A DNA stretch of 64,000 bases from Allorhizocola rhizosphaerae (GTDB lineage: Bacteria; Actinomycetota; Actinomycetes; Mycobacteriales; Micromonosporaceae), in assembly GCF_003426775.1 (NCBI RefSeq), contig NZ_QJUG01000002.1:1-64000 (forward strand), read 5' to 3'. Below are positions 24,987 to 32,921 of the stretch, in pieces. Every line of letters starts with the position of its first letter. Position 1 is the first letter of the stretch. The translations under genes and the position numbers were made by a program. The notes beneath the pieces are model-generated. The model was not told the DNA's origin, did not search any database, and saw nothing but the letters and a program-made list of their open reading frames with translations.

Positions 24987-26111
24987 GTGACACCCTCGGA
25001 ACTCGTCTTGCTGGGCCTGCTCGCCGAGCGCCCGCGGCACGGCTACGAGCTGGAAGAGGTCATAACCGCGCGGGGGATGCGCGAGTGGACCGAGATCGGG
25101 TTCAGCTCGATCTATTACGTGCTCGGCAAGCTGCGGGAGCGCGGGCTCGTCAGCGAAACGGCCGCGCCATCGGCCCGCGGCAAACCCCGCAAGGTATATG
25201 AGCCGACGCCGGCCGGCCTGCGCGAGCTGGCAAAGGCGGCGGAGGCGGCGGTCGCGCAGCTCCGCCCCGTCTATCCCGCACTGCTCGTGGGGCTGGCCAA
25301 CGAGCCCTCGATTCCGCGCGCCCGCCTCGTCGCCGCGCTCCAGACCCGCCTGCACGCGATCGACGAGCGCCTCGCGGCCGTGCGTGCGGCGGCAACCGCG
25401 CAGCCCGGCGTGCCGGACTTCGTGACCGCCATTTTCGATTACAGCCTGGGCCAGCTGGAGGCGGAAAAACGCTGGCTGGAAAACTATCTGGGAGGCAGGA
25501 CCGTGCCGGCATATGACGTGAAGAAGGACCTCAAGCCCTTCTACGCGCCGAAAAACACCGATTGGGAGATCGTCGAGGTGTCCCCGATGCGTTACATCGG
25601 GATCGACGGCTCCGGCGACCCCAACACCGACAAGTCCTATTCGGACGCTGTCGAGGCGCTCTACACGATCGCATACACCATCAAGTTCGCCCATAAGGAC
25701 AGGCCGTTCACGGTGGCTCCGCTTGAGGGACTGTGGTGGGCCGACGACCCGTCCACCTTCGTCGCCCGCCAGAAGGCGGCGTGGAAGTGGACGATGCTGA
25801 TCAGCCAGCCACCGTGGATCACCGACGCCGACATCGAATCGGCCAAGCGGACCGCGCTGGCGAAGAAGAAGCTTCCCGCCATCGAGCGGGTGCGGGTGGT
25901 CTCGCTGTCCGAGGGGCCAAGCGCGCAACTGCTGCACATCGGCTCGTACGACGACGAAGGGCCCAAACTGGCCCGGCTGCACGAGGAATTCATGACCCGA
26001 CACGGGCTCGACTTCAACGGAAGGCATCACGAGATCTACATCAGCGACCCCCGCCGCACCGAACCGGCGAAACTGAAGACCATCCTGCGCCAGCCGGTCA
26101 AGCCAAATTGA
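24987..26111 (+). CDS. PadR-family regulator fused to GyrI-like ligand-binding domain
   Basis: 374 residues. Residues 1-90 form a PadR winged helix (ELVLLGLLAERPRHGYELEE; IYYVLGKLRERGLVS), followed by a helical region to ~175 that resembles the PadR dimerisation domain (Vir_act_alpha_C). From ~178 on is a GyrI/SOUL-type effector-binding domain (FYAPKNTDWEIVEVSPMRYI; GLWWADDPSTF; RHHEIYISDPRR), which binds amphipathic small molecules and drugs in BmrR-like regulators. The fusion gives a one-component sensor. There is no adjacent transporter, so the target may be itself or distant genes. Confidence 0.85.
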   Translation: MTPSELVLLGLLAERPRHGYELEEVITARGMREWTEIGFSSIYYVLGKLRERGLVSETAAPSARGKPRKVYEPTPAGLRELAKAAEAAVAQLRPVYPALLVGLANEPSIPRARLVAALQTRLHAIDERLAAVRAAATAQPGVPDFVTAIFDYSLGQLEAEKRWLENYLGGRTVPAYDVKKDLKPFYAPKNTDWEIVEVSPMRYIGIDGSGDPNTDKSYSDAVEALYTIAYTIKFAHKDRPFTVAPLEGLWWADDPSTFVARQKAAWKWTMLISQPPWITDADIESAKRTALAKKKLPAIERVRVVSLSEGPSAQLLHIGSYDDEGPKLARLHEEFMTRHGLDFNGRHHEIYISDPRRTEPAKLKTILRQPVKPN

Positions 26112-26175
26112 TGGGAACCCATCCGGCCTCCGCCGGGCGCGTCTTGCCAAACGGTTCTCAGGGGGAGGAAACCCA

Positions 26176-26562
26176 ATGCCATTTTTGGGTACCCGGACAA
26201 CCTCGGCCGCGTTGGCCGCGTCGCTCGGCGCTCCAGCTGGAGGCCGGCAACACGGCATGGTTGGAGCTCGCGCGATGCCAACAAACCGACTGCTCCCGTA
26301 TATCGTCCAATTTGCTCAGTCAGGCCCGCTCGCACGCGTTCCCGCCGTACAACTCCCAAGCGGAGCGGCTGCAGTCGCGCTCCCGCTGGACCTTCATGGC
26401 GCTGAGCCGCAACGGCGACACGCCGGGGCGCAGGCCGGCTGGCGATGTTGGCATCGTGGCCGTCCTGCTCCGTTCCCGCCGAGGTCAGCGCGGTGGAGGA
26501 TTTGGCCGGGCGGTCCGGGCCTCGCGCCGAGCGGGTCTGGGCCGCATCCGGATGACCTATAG
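26176..26562 (+). pseudogene. Possible frameshifted small gene
   Basis: ATG 26176 follows an excellent ribosome binding site (GGGGGAGGAAACCC), and the first ~20 codons have coding-like third positions (MPFLGTRTTSAALAASLG). From about 26236 the coding signal moves to the +1 frame, which reads LEAGNTAWLELARCQQTDCS and RSRWTFMALSRNGD with strongly GC-rich third positions. A single frameshift near 26230 would join the two. I do not recognise the protein. It may be a broken gene, a sequencing error or chance; the rest of 26112-26597 shows nothing else. Confidence 0.3.
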
Positions 26563-26597
26563 TGGATCTCCGTTTCGCGTGCGAATGGAGGTCTGCG

Positions 26598-27224
26598 ATG
26601 AGAAACCGGCGAGTCAATCTGCTCGACATCGGGCTCGACACGTCGTTCGACGCCTCCATGACGTTTGTGCAGTCGACACTGCAGAACATCAACGCGGGCT
26701 GGGATGCGCCCATTGTGGACATCGACTTCGTCCGGTCGCGGGACCTCGGCACGGTGCTCGCCGCCTTCACCGCCAAGTGCGACGTGCTGCATGTCATGGC
26801 CCACGGGGATCACAGCGAGACACCCACGTTCAGCAGTAGCGACGGGACCACCGTGGTGTCGATGGAGAAGCTCGGCCTGCTCGCCGCCGATCAGGGCAAG
26901 GGCATCCGGACCGGCGCCGTGCTCGCTGATGGGTGCAAGACCGGCACGGGCGCGTGGCAGACCGCCGTGCGGGACTGCCTGCACGACAACGTGACCTATA
27001 TCGGCACCTCGGCGCAGGTGGGCTGGCACGAGGGCACGGTCTTCTGTTCCGCCTTCTATGGCGCGCTGTTTCGCAACAAGGGCAAGGGGATGCCGGCCGC
27101 CGAACAGGCCGAGGACGCGGCATATCGGGCCATCCGCGCGTATATGGAGATCACCGGCAAGCCATGTCCGTACAAGGTGAAAATCCTCAAACCAAGCAGC
27201 TGGGCACGCCGGGCGTTTTCCTGA
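26598..27224 (+). CDS. Stand-alone CHAT/caspase-like protein
   Basis: 208 residues after a strong GGAGG site. A strand-helix pattern with VLHVMAHGD (His69) and VLADGCKTG (Cys113) matches the His-Gly and Cys of the caspase/CHAT protease dyad, and TYIGTSAQVGWHEGTVFCSAFYGALF resembles the following CHAT segment. CHAT domains are cysteine peptidases usually fused to TPR or NACHT modules in bacterial immune and death systems. Here the domain is alone, without signal peptide or membrane segment. The two motifs and their order are seen; protease activity is inferred. Confidence 0.55.
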   Translation: MRNRRVNLLDIGLDTSFDASMTFVQSTLQNINAGWDAPIVDIDFVRSRDLGTVLAAFTAKCDVLHVMAHGDHSETPTFSSSDGTTVVSMEKLGLLAADQGKGIRTGAVLADGCKTGTGAWQTAVRDCLHDNVTYIGTSAQVGWHEGTVFCSAFYGALFRNKGKGMPAAEQAEDAAYRAIRAYMEITGKPCPYKVKILKPSSWARRAFS

Positions 27225-27372
27225 ACGGGTAGGGGACGACATCGGGTCTTGCCTGGCCGACCGGGTGAGCGGCGGCTACGACAACCCGACACTTCACCAA
27301 TCGTTCACCCGATAATGAGTCATCAGCGGCCGCACTAGCCTCCGGGGCACGACTGTCTGGAGGCCTGCCAAA

Positions 27373-28704
27373 ATGCGGATATCCCGCCTTGTTGCCCTGT
27401 TCGGGTGCGCGATCGTCACCACGGCAGCGTGCTCGGCGCAGCCCGACGACCCGCCGGAGCGCCCCTATCCCGGCGCGTTCATCTACGGTTCCGACGGAAA
27501 CGTGCAGAACGGATTCGGCGCCCAGTTCAAGGACCACCCCGGCATGCTGCACGGCATGAAGGGCACGGCCCCGGCCGTCCGGCTCGACGCGGGCTTCCGC
27601 AATCGCCTGACCGCGATGGACTCGGGCCTCAACGACACGCTGTTCGCGGGCGAGACCTACGACGCGGTCGTCATCGTGAGCATCGCCGCGCAGCTGGCCG
27701 GCTCGACCGACCCGAAAGCGATCGCCAAGCAGATCAGCGGGGTGACGGTCGGGGCCAACGTGTGCACCACGGTCGCCGACTGCCTCGCGCACGCGCGGGC
27801 CGGGCGCGACCCCGCCTATCGAGGCGCCACGCTGCGGCACGGCTTCACGCCCGCGGGTGAGCCGTCCACGGCCAGCTACGGGATCTATCACTTCGGCTCG
27901 GACAACCGGCTCGACGACGGCAAGACGGAGTATCTCAACACGGGCAACGAAAGCGCGGCGACGAACGAGCAGCCGCCGGCCCCGGTCGTGGCCGGCGGGC
28001 GCGAACGCGGGCAGCAGCTCGTGCTCGGTGGGCTGCTTCCGGTCGAGGGCGGGCTGTCGTTCGCGTACCCGCCGATGATCGCTGGGGCGAGGCTGGCCCT
28101 CAAGGAGGTCAACGAGGCGGGCGGGGTGCTGGGCCAGCCGGTGCAGTGGCGCGACGGCAACGATTTCACCGATCCCGCGAAGGCGCTTGCCACCGTGCAA
28201 AAACACAAGTCCGACGGAGTGCACGTCATCATCGGCGCGGGCGCGTCGGGCGTGAGCCTGGCCGTGCTGCCGGAGGTGGTCAAGGCAGGCATGATCCTGT
28301 TCTCCTCGTCGAACACCGCCGCCGCACTGAGCACTGTGGACGATGCGGGGCTGTACTTCCGCAGCGCGCCTTCGGACATCCTGCAGGCCCGTGCGCTCGC
28401 CGACGTGATGCTGCGCGACGGCCTGCGGCGGATCTGCATCGTCGCGCGGGGCGATGCGTACGGCGAGGGCCTGATGAAGGACGTGCAGAAGGAGCTCGTC
28501 GCGGCCGGGGTGTCCGAAGGCGACATCCGGACGTTCAAATATGAGGTGGGCGAGAACGGCATGCTTGCGACGCCCGGCCAGGTCGAAGGCGTGATCGGGC
28601 AGATCGCCGATTGGCGGCCGGACGGGGTACTGGTGATCGGGTTCGAAGAGTCGGCCGAGGTGATCAAAGGTATGGCGAAGACCGGCCTCAAGTTCCGCCG
28701 CTAG
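27373..28704 (+). CDS. Solute-binding lipoprotein with permuted lobes (LivK-type)
   Basis: 443 residues with a lipoprotein signal (VTTAAC, Cys20). Both lobes of a branched-chain-amino-acid-type binding protein are present in reversed order. Residues ~32-190 (FIYGSDGNVQNGFG; FAGETYDAVVIVSIAA; CTTVADCLAHARAGRDPAY; PSTASYGIYHFGSDN) correspond to the C-terminal lobe. Residues ~215-443 (LVLGGLLPVEGGLSFAYPP; IIGAGASGVSLAVLPEV; GLYFRSAPSDILQARALAD; VLVIGFEESAEVIKGM) correspond to the N-terminal lobe. An Ala/Pro-rich linker (~191-212) joins them. It may still fold as a circular permutant. No permease or ATPase genes are adjacent. Confidence 0.8.
   Translation: MRISRLVALFGCAIVTTAACSAQPDDPPERPYPGAFIYGSDGNVQNGFGAQFKDHPGMLHGMKGTAPAVRLDAGFRNRLTAMDSGLNDTLFAGETYDAVVIVSIAAQLAGSTDPKAIAKQISGVTVGANVCTTVADCLAHARAGRDPAYRGATLRHGFTPAGEPSTASYGIYHFGSDNRLDDGKTEYLNTGNESAATNEQPPAPVVAGGRERGQQLVLGGLLPVEGGLSFAYPPMIAGARLALKEVNEAGGVLGQPVQWRDGNDFTDPAKALATVQKHKSDGVHVIIGAGASGVSLAVLPEVVKAGMILFSSSNTAAALSTVDDAGLYFRSAPSDILQARALADVMLRDGLRRICIVARGDAYGEGLMKDVQKELVAAGVSEGDIRTFKYEVGENGMLATPGQVEGVIGQIADWRPDGVLVIGFEESAEVIKGMAKTGLKFRR
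28661..28700 (+). repeat. Imperfect 40-bp direct repeat, copy 1 (gene 3' end)
   Basis: The last codons of the permuted binding-protein gene, encoding VIKGMAKTGLKFRR. The sequence recurs at 28911-28950 with 37 of 40 bases identical, exactly 250 bases downstream. Confidence 0.85.
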
Positions 28705-29145
28705 CCGTTGCCTGTCACGTGGTCAACAGCAGCACGACAAATTCCCGCACCGACTGTCGATGCCGCGGATCGCCGCGCGGTGCGGGCTCGGTTGCGCCCG
28801 GACCCTCCGCTCGGCGTTCACCCGCAGATATGGCATCACGCCGTCGCATTGTCGAGCGGTCCACCGGCGAAGCGCCGCCCGAGCCCACGGGTGTGAAACC
28901 GCGGCCAGGGTGCTCAAAGGTATGGCGAAGACTGGCCTCAAGTCCCGCCGGCAGCCACCCGACGGTCCGGTCAGGAGCCGCCGCATGGCCGTTGACCAGG
29001 GAATCGACCGGATGAAACGCTGATCGGGCCGGGTTCGCTGGCCGCGCGTGGACATGGATCGCCTCTGGCCGGGCCGATTCCGACCCCTCGCCCGCGGGCC
29101 CGGCGCAACCTCACCCCGTGATCAGTTGGCGTGTAGACATCGGCC
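28705..29145. other. Non-coding stretch with duplicated gene end
   Basis: About 440 bases without a convincing gene. It contains the second copy of the binding-protein gene end (28911-28950, encoding VLKGMAKTGLKSRR), followed by an open frame to 29023 that resembles nothing known. This looks like debris from the tandem duplication that probably produced the permuted gene. Confidence 0.5.
28911..28950 (+). repeat. Imperfect 40-bp direct repeat, copy 2
   Basis: Copy of 28661-28700 with three mismatches, in a region lacking the rest of the gene. It marks a past tandem duplication. Confidence 0.85.
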
Positions 29146-29180
29146 ATGCGGACGCCGGCGCGAGTCGCCGGCGTCCGCAT
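29146..29180. terminator. Hairpin terminator
   Basis: Perfect 15-bp stem (ATGCGGACGCCGGCG and its complement) around the loop CGAGT, 5 bases after the stop of the minus-strand gene ending at 29186. It can act in both directions. Confidence 0.8.
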
Positions 29181-29185
29181 GATCC

Positions 29186-29917
29186 CTAGCGTCGGGTCGG
29201 CGCGCCCTCGACGAGGTCCACCCGGATCGTCTGCGACGGGTGGCCCGCCGCGGTGCGCAGTTCCGCGACGGTGTCGAGGCCCTGCATGAACACGGTGGCG
29301 TCGTCCATGACGGGCAGCTGGATGTTTCCTTGCGCGTCAACGGTTCCAAACATGTCACCGTTGCGGCTGATGGAGTACATGTCCGGCGCGTACGCGTGGC
29401 GGCCCTGCCGATCCAGGGAAACCACCACCCGTTCCAGGGCACGCAGGCCGTTCATCGCGGCGGTCGCGTCGGCGCCGCGGTCGATGATGACCGCGAACGT
29501 GACCGTGCGCTGCCCGGCGACCTTCCCCCAGGCCTCCTCGACGGCGAGCGTGACCTGCACCGTGCGCCACAGCGCGTCGGGCGCGTTGAAGTCGACCTGG
29601 GTCGACTTCGGCGCGTCATCGGGATGGGCGAATCCCCGTCCGGCACGCACGTCGGTGATCCGTCCAATCACTACTCCGCTGCCGCGCGGTGCGGCCGGTG
29701 CCCCGTTGACGCTGAAACTCTGCGAGGGAAGCATCTCGGCGAACGACGTCTCGACCCACACCGCGTCGGTCGCGTGGCTGCGAGATCGTAGATGGTCGAT
29801 GAGATAGTGGGAGTCGGCGTGCGCGGAGGCTTGGCGCGCCTCCCAGGCGGCGAGCCCCAGCACGGACAGCAGTCCCGCCGCCACCAGCCCGCCCGCGACG
29901 AACTTTTTGCGATTCAA
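29186..29917 (-). CDS. Membrane-anchored exported protein of unknown function
   Basis: 243 residues starting at TTG 29917 behind a GGGGAG ribosome binding site. An N-terminal helix (FVAGGLVAAGLLSVLGLAAW) anchors or exports it. The remaining ~210 residues look beta-rich (AVWVETSFAEMLPSQSF; VVIGRITDVRAGRGF; LWRTVQVTLAVEEAWGKV), and I do not recognise a family. It lies 14 bases downstream of a secreted metzincin protease gene and is probably in the same operon, so it may be a partner or inhibitor of the protease; that is inference only. Confidence 0.65.
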   Translation of the reverse strand: MNRKKFVAGGLVAAGLLSVLGLAAWEARQASAHADSHYLIDHLRSRSHATDAVWVETSFAEMLPSQSFSVNGAPAAPRGSGVVIGRITDVRAGRGFAHPDDAPKSTQVDFNAPDALWRTVQVTLAVEEAWGKVAGQRTVTFAVIIDRGADATAAMNGLRALERVVVSLDRQGRHAYAPDMYSISRNGDMFGTVDAQGNIQLPVMDDATVFMQGLDTVAELRTAAGHPSQTIRVDLVEGAPTRR

Positions 29918-29931
29918 GGCATCTCCCCAGA

Positions 29932-30540
29932 TCAGTAGTTGTCGTTGAGGTGGTCGCGGTCGTGCGTGGAATACGCGAGCGCCGGTTTGGGATAGCCCTG
30001 CTGCATGCACGAGGTGCTCGATGTCCTGTGCGCGAGCCCGAGGGTGTGTCCGAGTTCGTGGCAGGCCAAGCCCCGCCGGTTGGCCGTCGTCGTGCCGGCC
30101 GTGAAGTTGATGTTGTATCGGACCGTGTGCCGCTCACACTCGTTGGCGGAGTTGTCGTCGTCGCAGGAGGCGAGGCCGACGACGCCACTGTTGCCGGGCG
30201 TCATCCAGTCGTGGCCGCAATAGTCGTCGTAACGCTGGTCGCGGACCACCACATCGGTGAGGTCGTCCAAAGTGGAATCGTAGACCGTGTTGACGGCGGT
30301 CGGGTTCAGGATGTTCGCACGGGCCCAGGTCGTGGCATTCTCGTTGTGCTCGGCCAGATCCACGTAATGAAAGGTGTGCGTGGCGTTGTCGGCCTCGTTC
30401 AGACCCCCGTCGCAGCCGGTGCTTCCCGTCGCGCCCGAGTAGTTGTCGGCGTGTGCCGGCCAGGCCGGTGACAATGCGGTGCAGGCGAGAGCAGCGGTCA
30501 TGACCACCGCCAGCCGTCTGGGTGCGGGTATGAATTTCAT
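29932..30540 (-). CDS. Secreted metzincin-type zinc metalloprotease
   Basis: 202 residues with a signal peptide (1-~31, ending AHA). The zinc site HELGHTLGLAH and the following SCMQQG, a candidate Met-turn, identify the metzincin clan. The short catalytic domain resembles actinobacterial matrixin-like or snapalysin-like proteases. Several Cys pairs (GCDGG, YCGHDW, SCDDD, ECERH) could form disulfides, as expected outside the cell. No propeptide is evident. It is followed by the exported protein gene at 29186. Confidence 0.85.
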   Translation of the reverse strand: MKFIPAPRRLAVVMTAALACTALSPAWPAHADNYSGATGSTGCDGGLNEADNATHTFHYVDLAEHNENATTWARANILNPTAVNTVYDSTLDDLTDVVVRDQRYDDYCGHDWMTPGNSGVVGLASCDDDNSANECERHTVRYNINFTAGTTTANRRGLACHELGHTLGLAHRTSSTSCMQQGYPKPALAYSTHDRDHLNDNY

Positions 30541-30619
30541 GCAGCCATCATGATCGCGTGGATATGCGCCGGGCATGCAGATGAATTGAATCTCCTGGTC
30601 AACGCGCCTTTGGCGGACC

Positions 30620-31576
30620 CTAGTCGTGCTGCTGCGGGGCCGGGATGGGCTTGCCGGTGTCGGCCCAGACGTTGCCCGAGTTCTGTGCGAGCACGGTCTT
30701 GGTGCTGATGAGGATCGGGCAGTTGAAGAAGGACTTGCGGCCGAACCGGTTGCCGATGACACGATTGCCGGTCAGGGGCCGGCCGTCACGGTGGGCGAAG
30801 TTGAGCGTGCAGCCGCCGCCGTCGAGCCAGTTGTCCTCGACGAGCGAGTCGCTGGCCGAGGTCTGCCAGGCGGCGTTGGCCCGCTTGTCTGACGACAGGT
30901 CAATATTGTTGTGCCGCAACGTGATCCCGCTGTCGCCCTCGAAGGACTGCACCCCGTCGTTGTGCGTCGGGCCGCCGCCCTGGTTGGGGTCGGAGGCGAA
31001 CCACTTCATGTCGTGGATGTAGGAGTCCTGAATGAGCACATTGGACTCCGCCTTCACCCCATCGACCACACCGTGGATGTTGACCCTATACATCTTCGTG
31101 TTGCGCGCCCACACGCCGTCGATGCCCGCCGACGGGCTCGCGGCGACGAACTCGGAGTCCTCGACCACCGTGTTGGTGCTCTTGCGCGTGTCCAGCAGGG
31201 ACGCGTTGTTGGACGTGGCCCGCCCGCGGAAGACGCATTTGCGGAACGTCACGTTGGCCGCCGTCACCTTGACGAACCCGCGGAACTCCTTGCCGGTGAT
31301 GACCTGCCCGGGCGTGGAGAACGTCTGGTCGCCCGTCACGACGGTCAGCTCCGTGCCGGCCGGCACGCCCGTGTTGTCGGCCATGGGTTTGCCGCCGCGC
31401 GGCCGCGCGGGCGACGAGGGAGAAGGCGATGGGGCGGGCGCCTGGGTCGCGGAAAGCAGCGTAGGCTCGGGCGAAGCGCTTGCCGAGGGGGAGGGCAGGA
31501 CGAGGGTGGGCTCCGGCGAGGAGGAGCACCCCGCCACGGCGAGGGACAGGGCGAGCACCATCACCACCGAGCGCAC
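30620..31576 (-). CDS. Lipoprotein with right-handed beta-helix domain
   Basis: 318 residues. The lipobox is LAVAGC, followed by a long Ser/Pro-rich spacer (~20-65) and a parallel beta-helix domain of pectate-lyase-like repeats (FRGFVKVTAANVTFRKCVF; TNTVVEDSEF; SNVLIQDSYIHD; SGITLRHNNIDL). GGGPTHNDGVQ resembles the polysaccharide-binding or catalytic turn of such proteins. It probably binds or cuts an extracellular polysaccharide. The start is GTG 31576, with TAGCGT ending 6 nt upstream on the minus strand, overlapping the divergent lhgO promoter. Confidence 0.75.
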   Translation of the reverse strand: MRSVVMVLALSLAVAGCSSSPEPTLVLPSPSASASPEPTLLSATQAPAPSPSPSSPARPRGGKPMADNTGVPAGTELTVVTGDQTFSTPGQVITGKEFRGFVKVTAANVTFRKCVFRGRATSNNASLLDTRKSTNTVVEDSEFVAASPSAGIDGVWARNTKMYRVNIHGVVDGVKAESNVLIQDSYIHDMKWFASDPNQGGGPTHNDGVQSFEGDSGITLRHNNIDLSSDKRANAAWQTSASDSLVEDNWLDGGGCTLNFAHRDGRPLTGNRVIGNRFGRKSFFNCPILISTKTVLAQNSGNVWADTGKPIPAPQQHD

Positions 31577-31582
31577 CCGGCC

Positions 31583-31592
31583 ACGCTAGCAT
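31583..31592. promoter_or_regulatory. Overlapping divergent -10 elements
   Basis: TAGCAT (31587-31592) is 6 nt before the lhgO ATG, and on the other strand TAGCGT (31588-31583) is 6 nt before the lipoprotein GTG. The two hexamers share the core GCTAGC, so RNA polymerase cannot open both at once. Confidence 0.55.
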
Positions 31593-31598
31593 GCGTGC

Positions 31599-32783
31599 AT
31601 GCCGACCCGTTACGTCATCGTCGGAGGCGGGATCGTCGGGCTGGCGACCGCGCACCGGCTCATGCTGGACCGACCCGACGCCGACATCACGGTGCTGGAG
31701 AAGGAAAACGCGGTCGGCCTGCACCAGACCGGGCACAATTCGGGCGTGATTCACGCGGGCGTCTACTACAAACCGGGGAGCTTGAAGGCGCTGCTGTGCA
31801 AGGCCGGAAGCCGTTCCATGGTCGATTTTTGCACCGAGCACGGCATCCCGGTCACCGTGTGCGGCAAGCTCATCGTGGCCACCGATGAGAGCGAGATGGC
31901 GCGCCTGCGCGCGCTGCATGAGCGGTCGGTGGCCAACGGCCTGCAGGTCAAGCTGCTCGACGGTGCCGCGGCGAAGGAGTTCGAGCCGCATGTGTCGGCC
32001 GTGGCCGCGATGCATGTGGCCACCACCGGCATCACCGACTTCGCCCAGGTGTGCCGCGTCCTGGCCGACCTGCTCGGCAAGGGCGGGGCGCAGGTGCGGC
32101 TGGGCACGCGCGTGACCGGCATCCGGCCCGACCGCGTGCTCACCAACCACGGCGACATCCCGGTCGATGTGCTGGTCAACTGCGCCGGCCTGCACGCCGA
32201 CCGGGTGGCCCGCCTGGCCGGCGCCGACCCGCGGGTGCGGATAGTCCCGTTCCGAGGCGAATATTATGAGCTGCGGCCCGATCGGCGAGATCTGGTGAAG
32301 GGATTGATTTATCCGGTACCCGATCCGCAGTTCCCGTTCCTCGGAGTGCACTTCACCACCATGGTCGACGGCAACGTGCACGCCGGCCCCAACGCTGTGC
32401 TGGCCTTCAAGCGGGAGGGCTACGGGTGGGGCAAGGTGAGCGTGCGCGACCTCGCAGACTCGGTCGGGTACCGCGGAATGTGGAATCTTGCACGCAAGCA
32501 CTGGCGCCACGGACTCGATGAGGTGCGCAGATCCTTGTCCCGCAAGCGGTTCGCGGCGAGCCTCGCCCGGCTCGTGCCGGAGGTGACGCCCGCCGACCTG
32601 ACCCCTTCGGGCGCGGGCGTGCGCGCCCAGGCCATCCGGCCCGACGGCGCGCTCGTGGACGACTTCCTCATCGTGCGGCGGGAGCGGCAGGTGCACGTGC
32701 TCAACGCGCCGTCGCCCGCCGCGACCAGCTCGCTGGAAATCGCCCGTCATATCGTGGGACAGTTGCCGACCGTCGCCGAATAA
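31599..32783 (+). CDS. lhgO: L-2-hydroxyglutarate oxidase (LhgO family)
   Basis: 394 residues of the FAD-dependent DAO superfamily. The dinucleotide motif IVGGGIVGLATAH is at the N terminus, followed by QTGHNSGVIHAGVYYKPGSLKA, a signature of L-2-hydroxyglutarate oxidases. Later segments (RGEYYELRP, VPDPQFPFLGVHFT, GPNAVLAFKREGY, LNAPSPAATSSLEIA) also match. The enzyme converts L-2-hydroxyglutarate to 2-oxoglutarate and passes electrons to the membrane quinone pool. A leaderless transcript is likely (TAGCAT, 6 nt, ATG). Confidence 0.92.
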   Translation: MPTRYVIVGGGIVGLATAHRLMLDRPDADITVLEKENAVGLHQTGHNSGVIHAGVYYKPGSLKALLCKAGSRSMVDFCTEHGIPVTVCGKLIVATDESEMARLRALHERSVANGLQVKLLDGAAAKEFEPHVSAVAAMHVATTGITDFAQVCRVLADLLGKGGAQVRLGTRVTGIRPDRVLTNHGDIPVDVLVNCAGLHADRVARLAGADPRVRIVPFRGEYYELRPDRRDLVKGLIYPVPDPQFPFLGVHFTTMVDGNVHAGPNAVLAFKREGYGWGKVSVRDLADSVGYRGMWNLARKHWRHGLDEVRRSLSRKRFAASLARLVPEVTPADLTPSGAGVRAQAIRPDGALVDDFLIVRRERQVHVLNAPSPAATSSLEIARHIVGQLPTVAE

Positions 32784-32804
32784 GGACCGAACGGCCGATG
32801 CGCT

Positions 32805-32825
32805 AAATGTCCGTTGTGGACGTTT
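32805..32825. promoter_or_regulatory. Inverted repeat upstream of sugar dehydrogenase gene
   Basis: AAATGTCC-GTTGT-GGACGTTT, seven of eight arm positions paired, in the 138-base gap after lhgO. It could be an operator for the downstream gene or a weak terminator. Confidence 0.3.
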
Positions 32826-32921
32826 CGTCACCAGCTGTACGTCACACGGTCCGGAAGATGACAACACTGCGGCCTGATCTCGTGATTTCCTTTCTCCCAA
32901 TCAAAGGCATTGGGAGGAATT

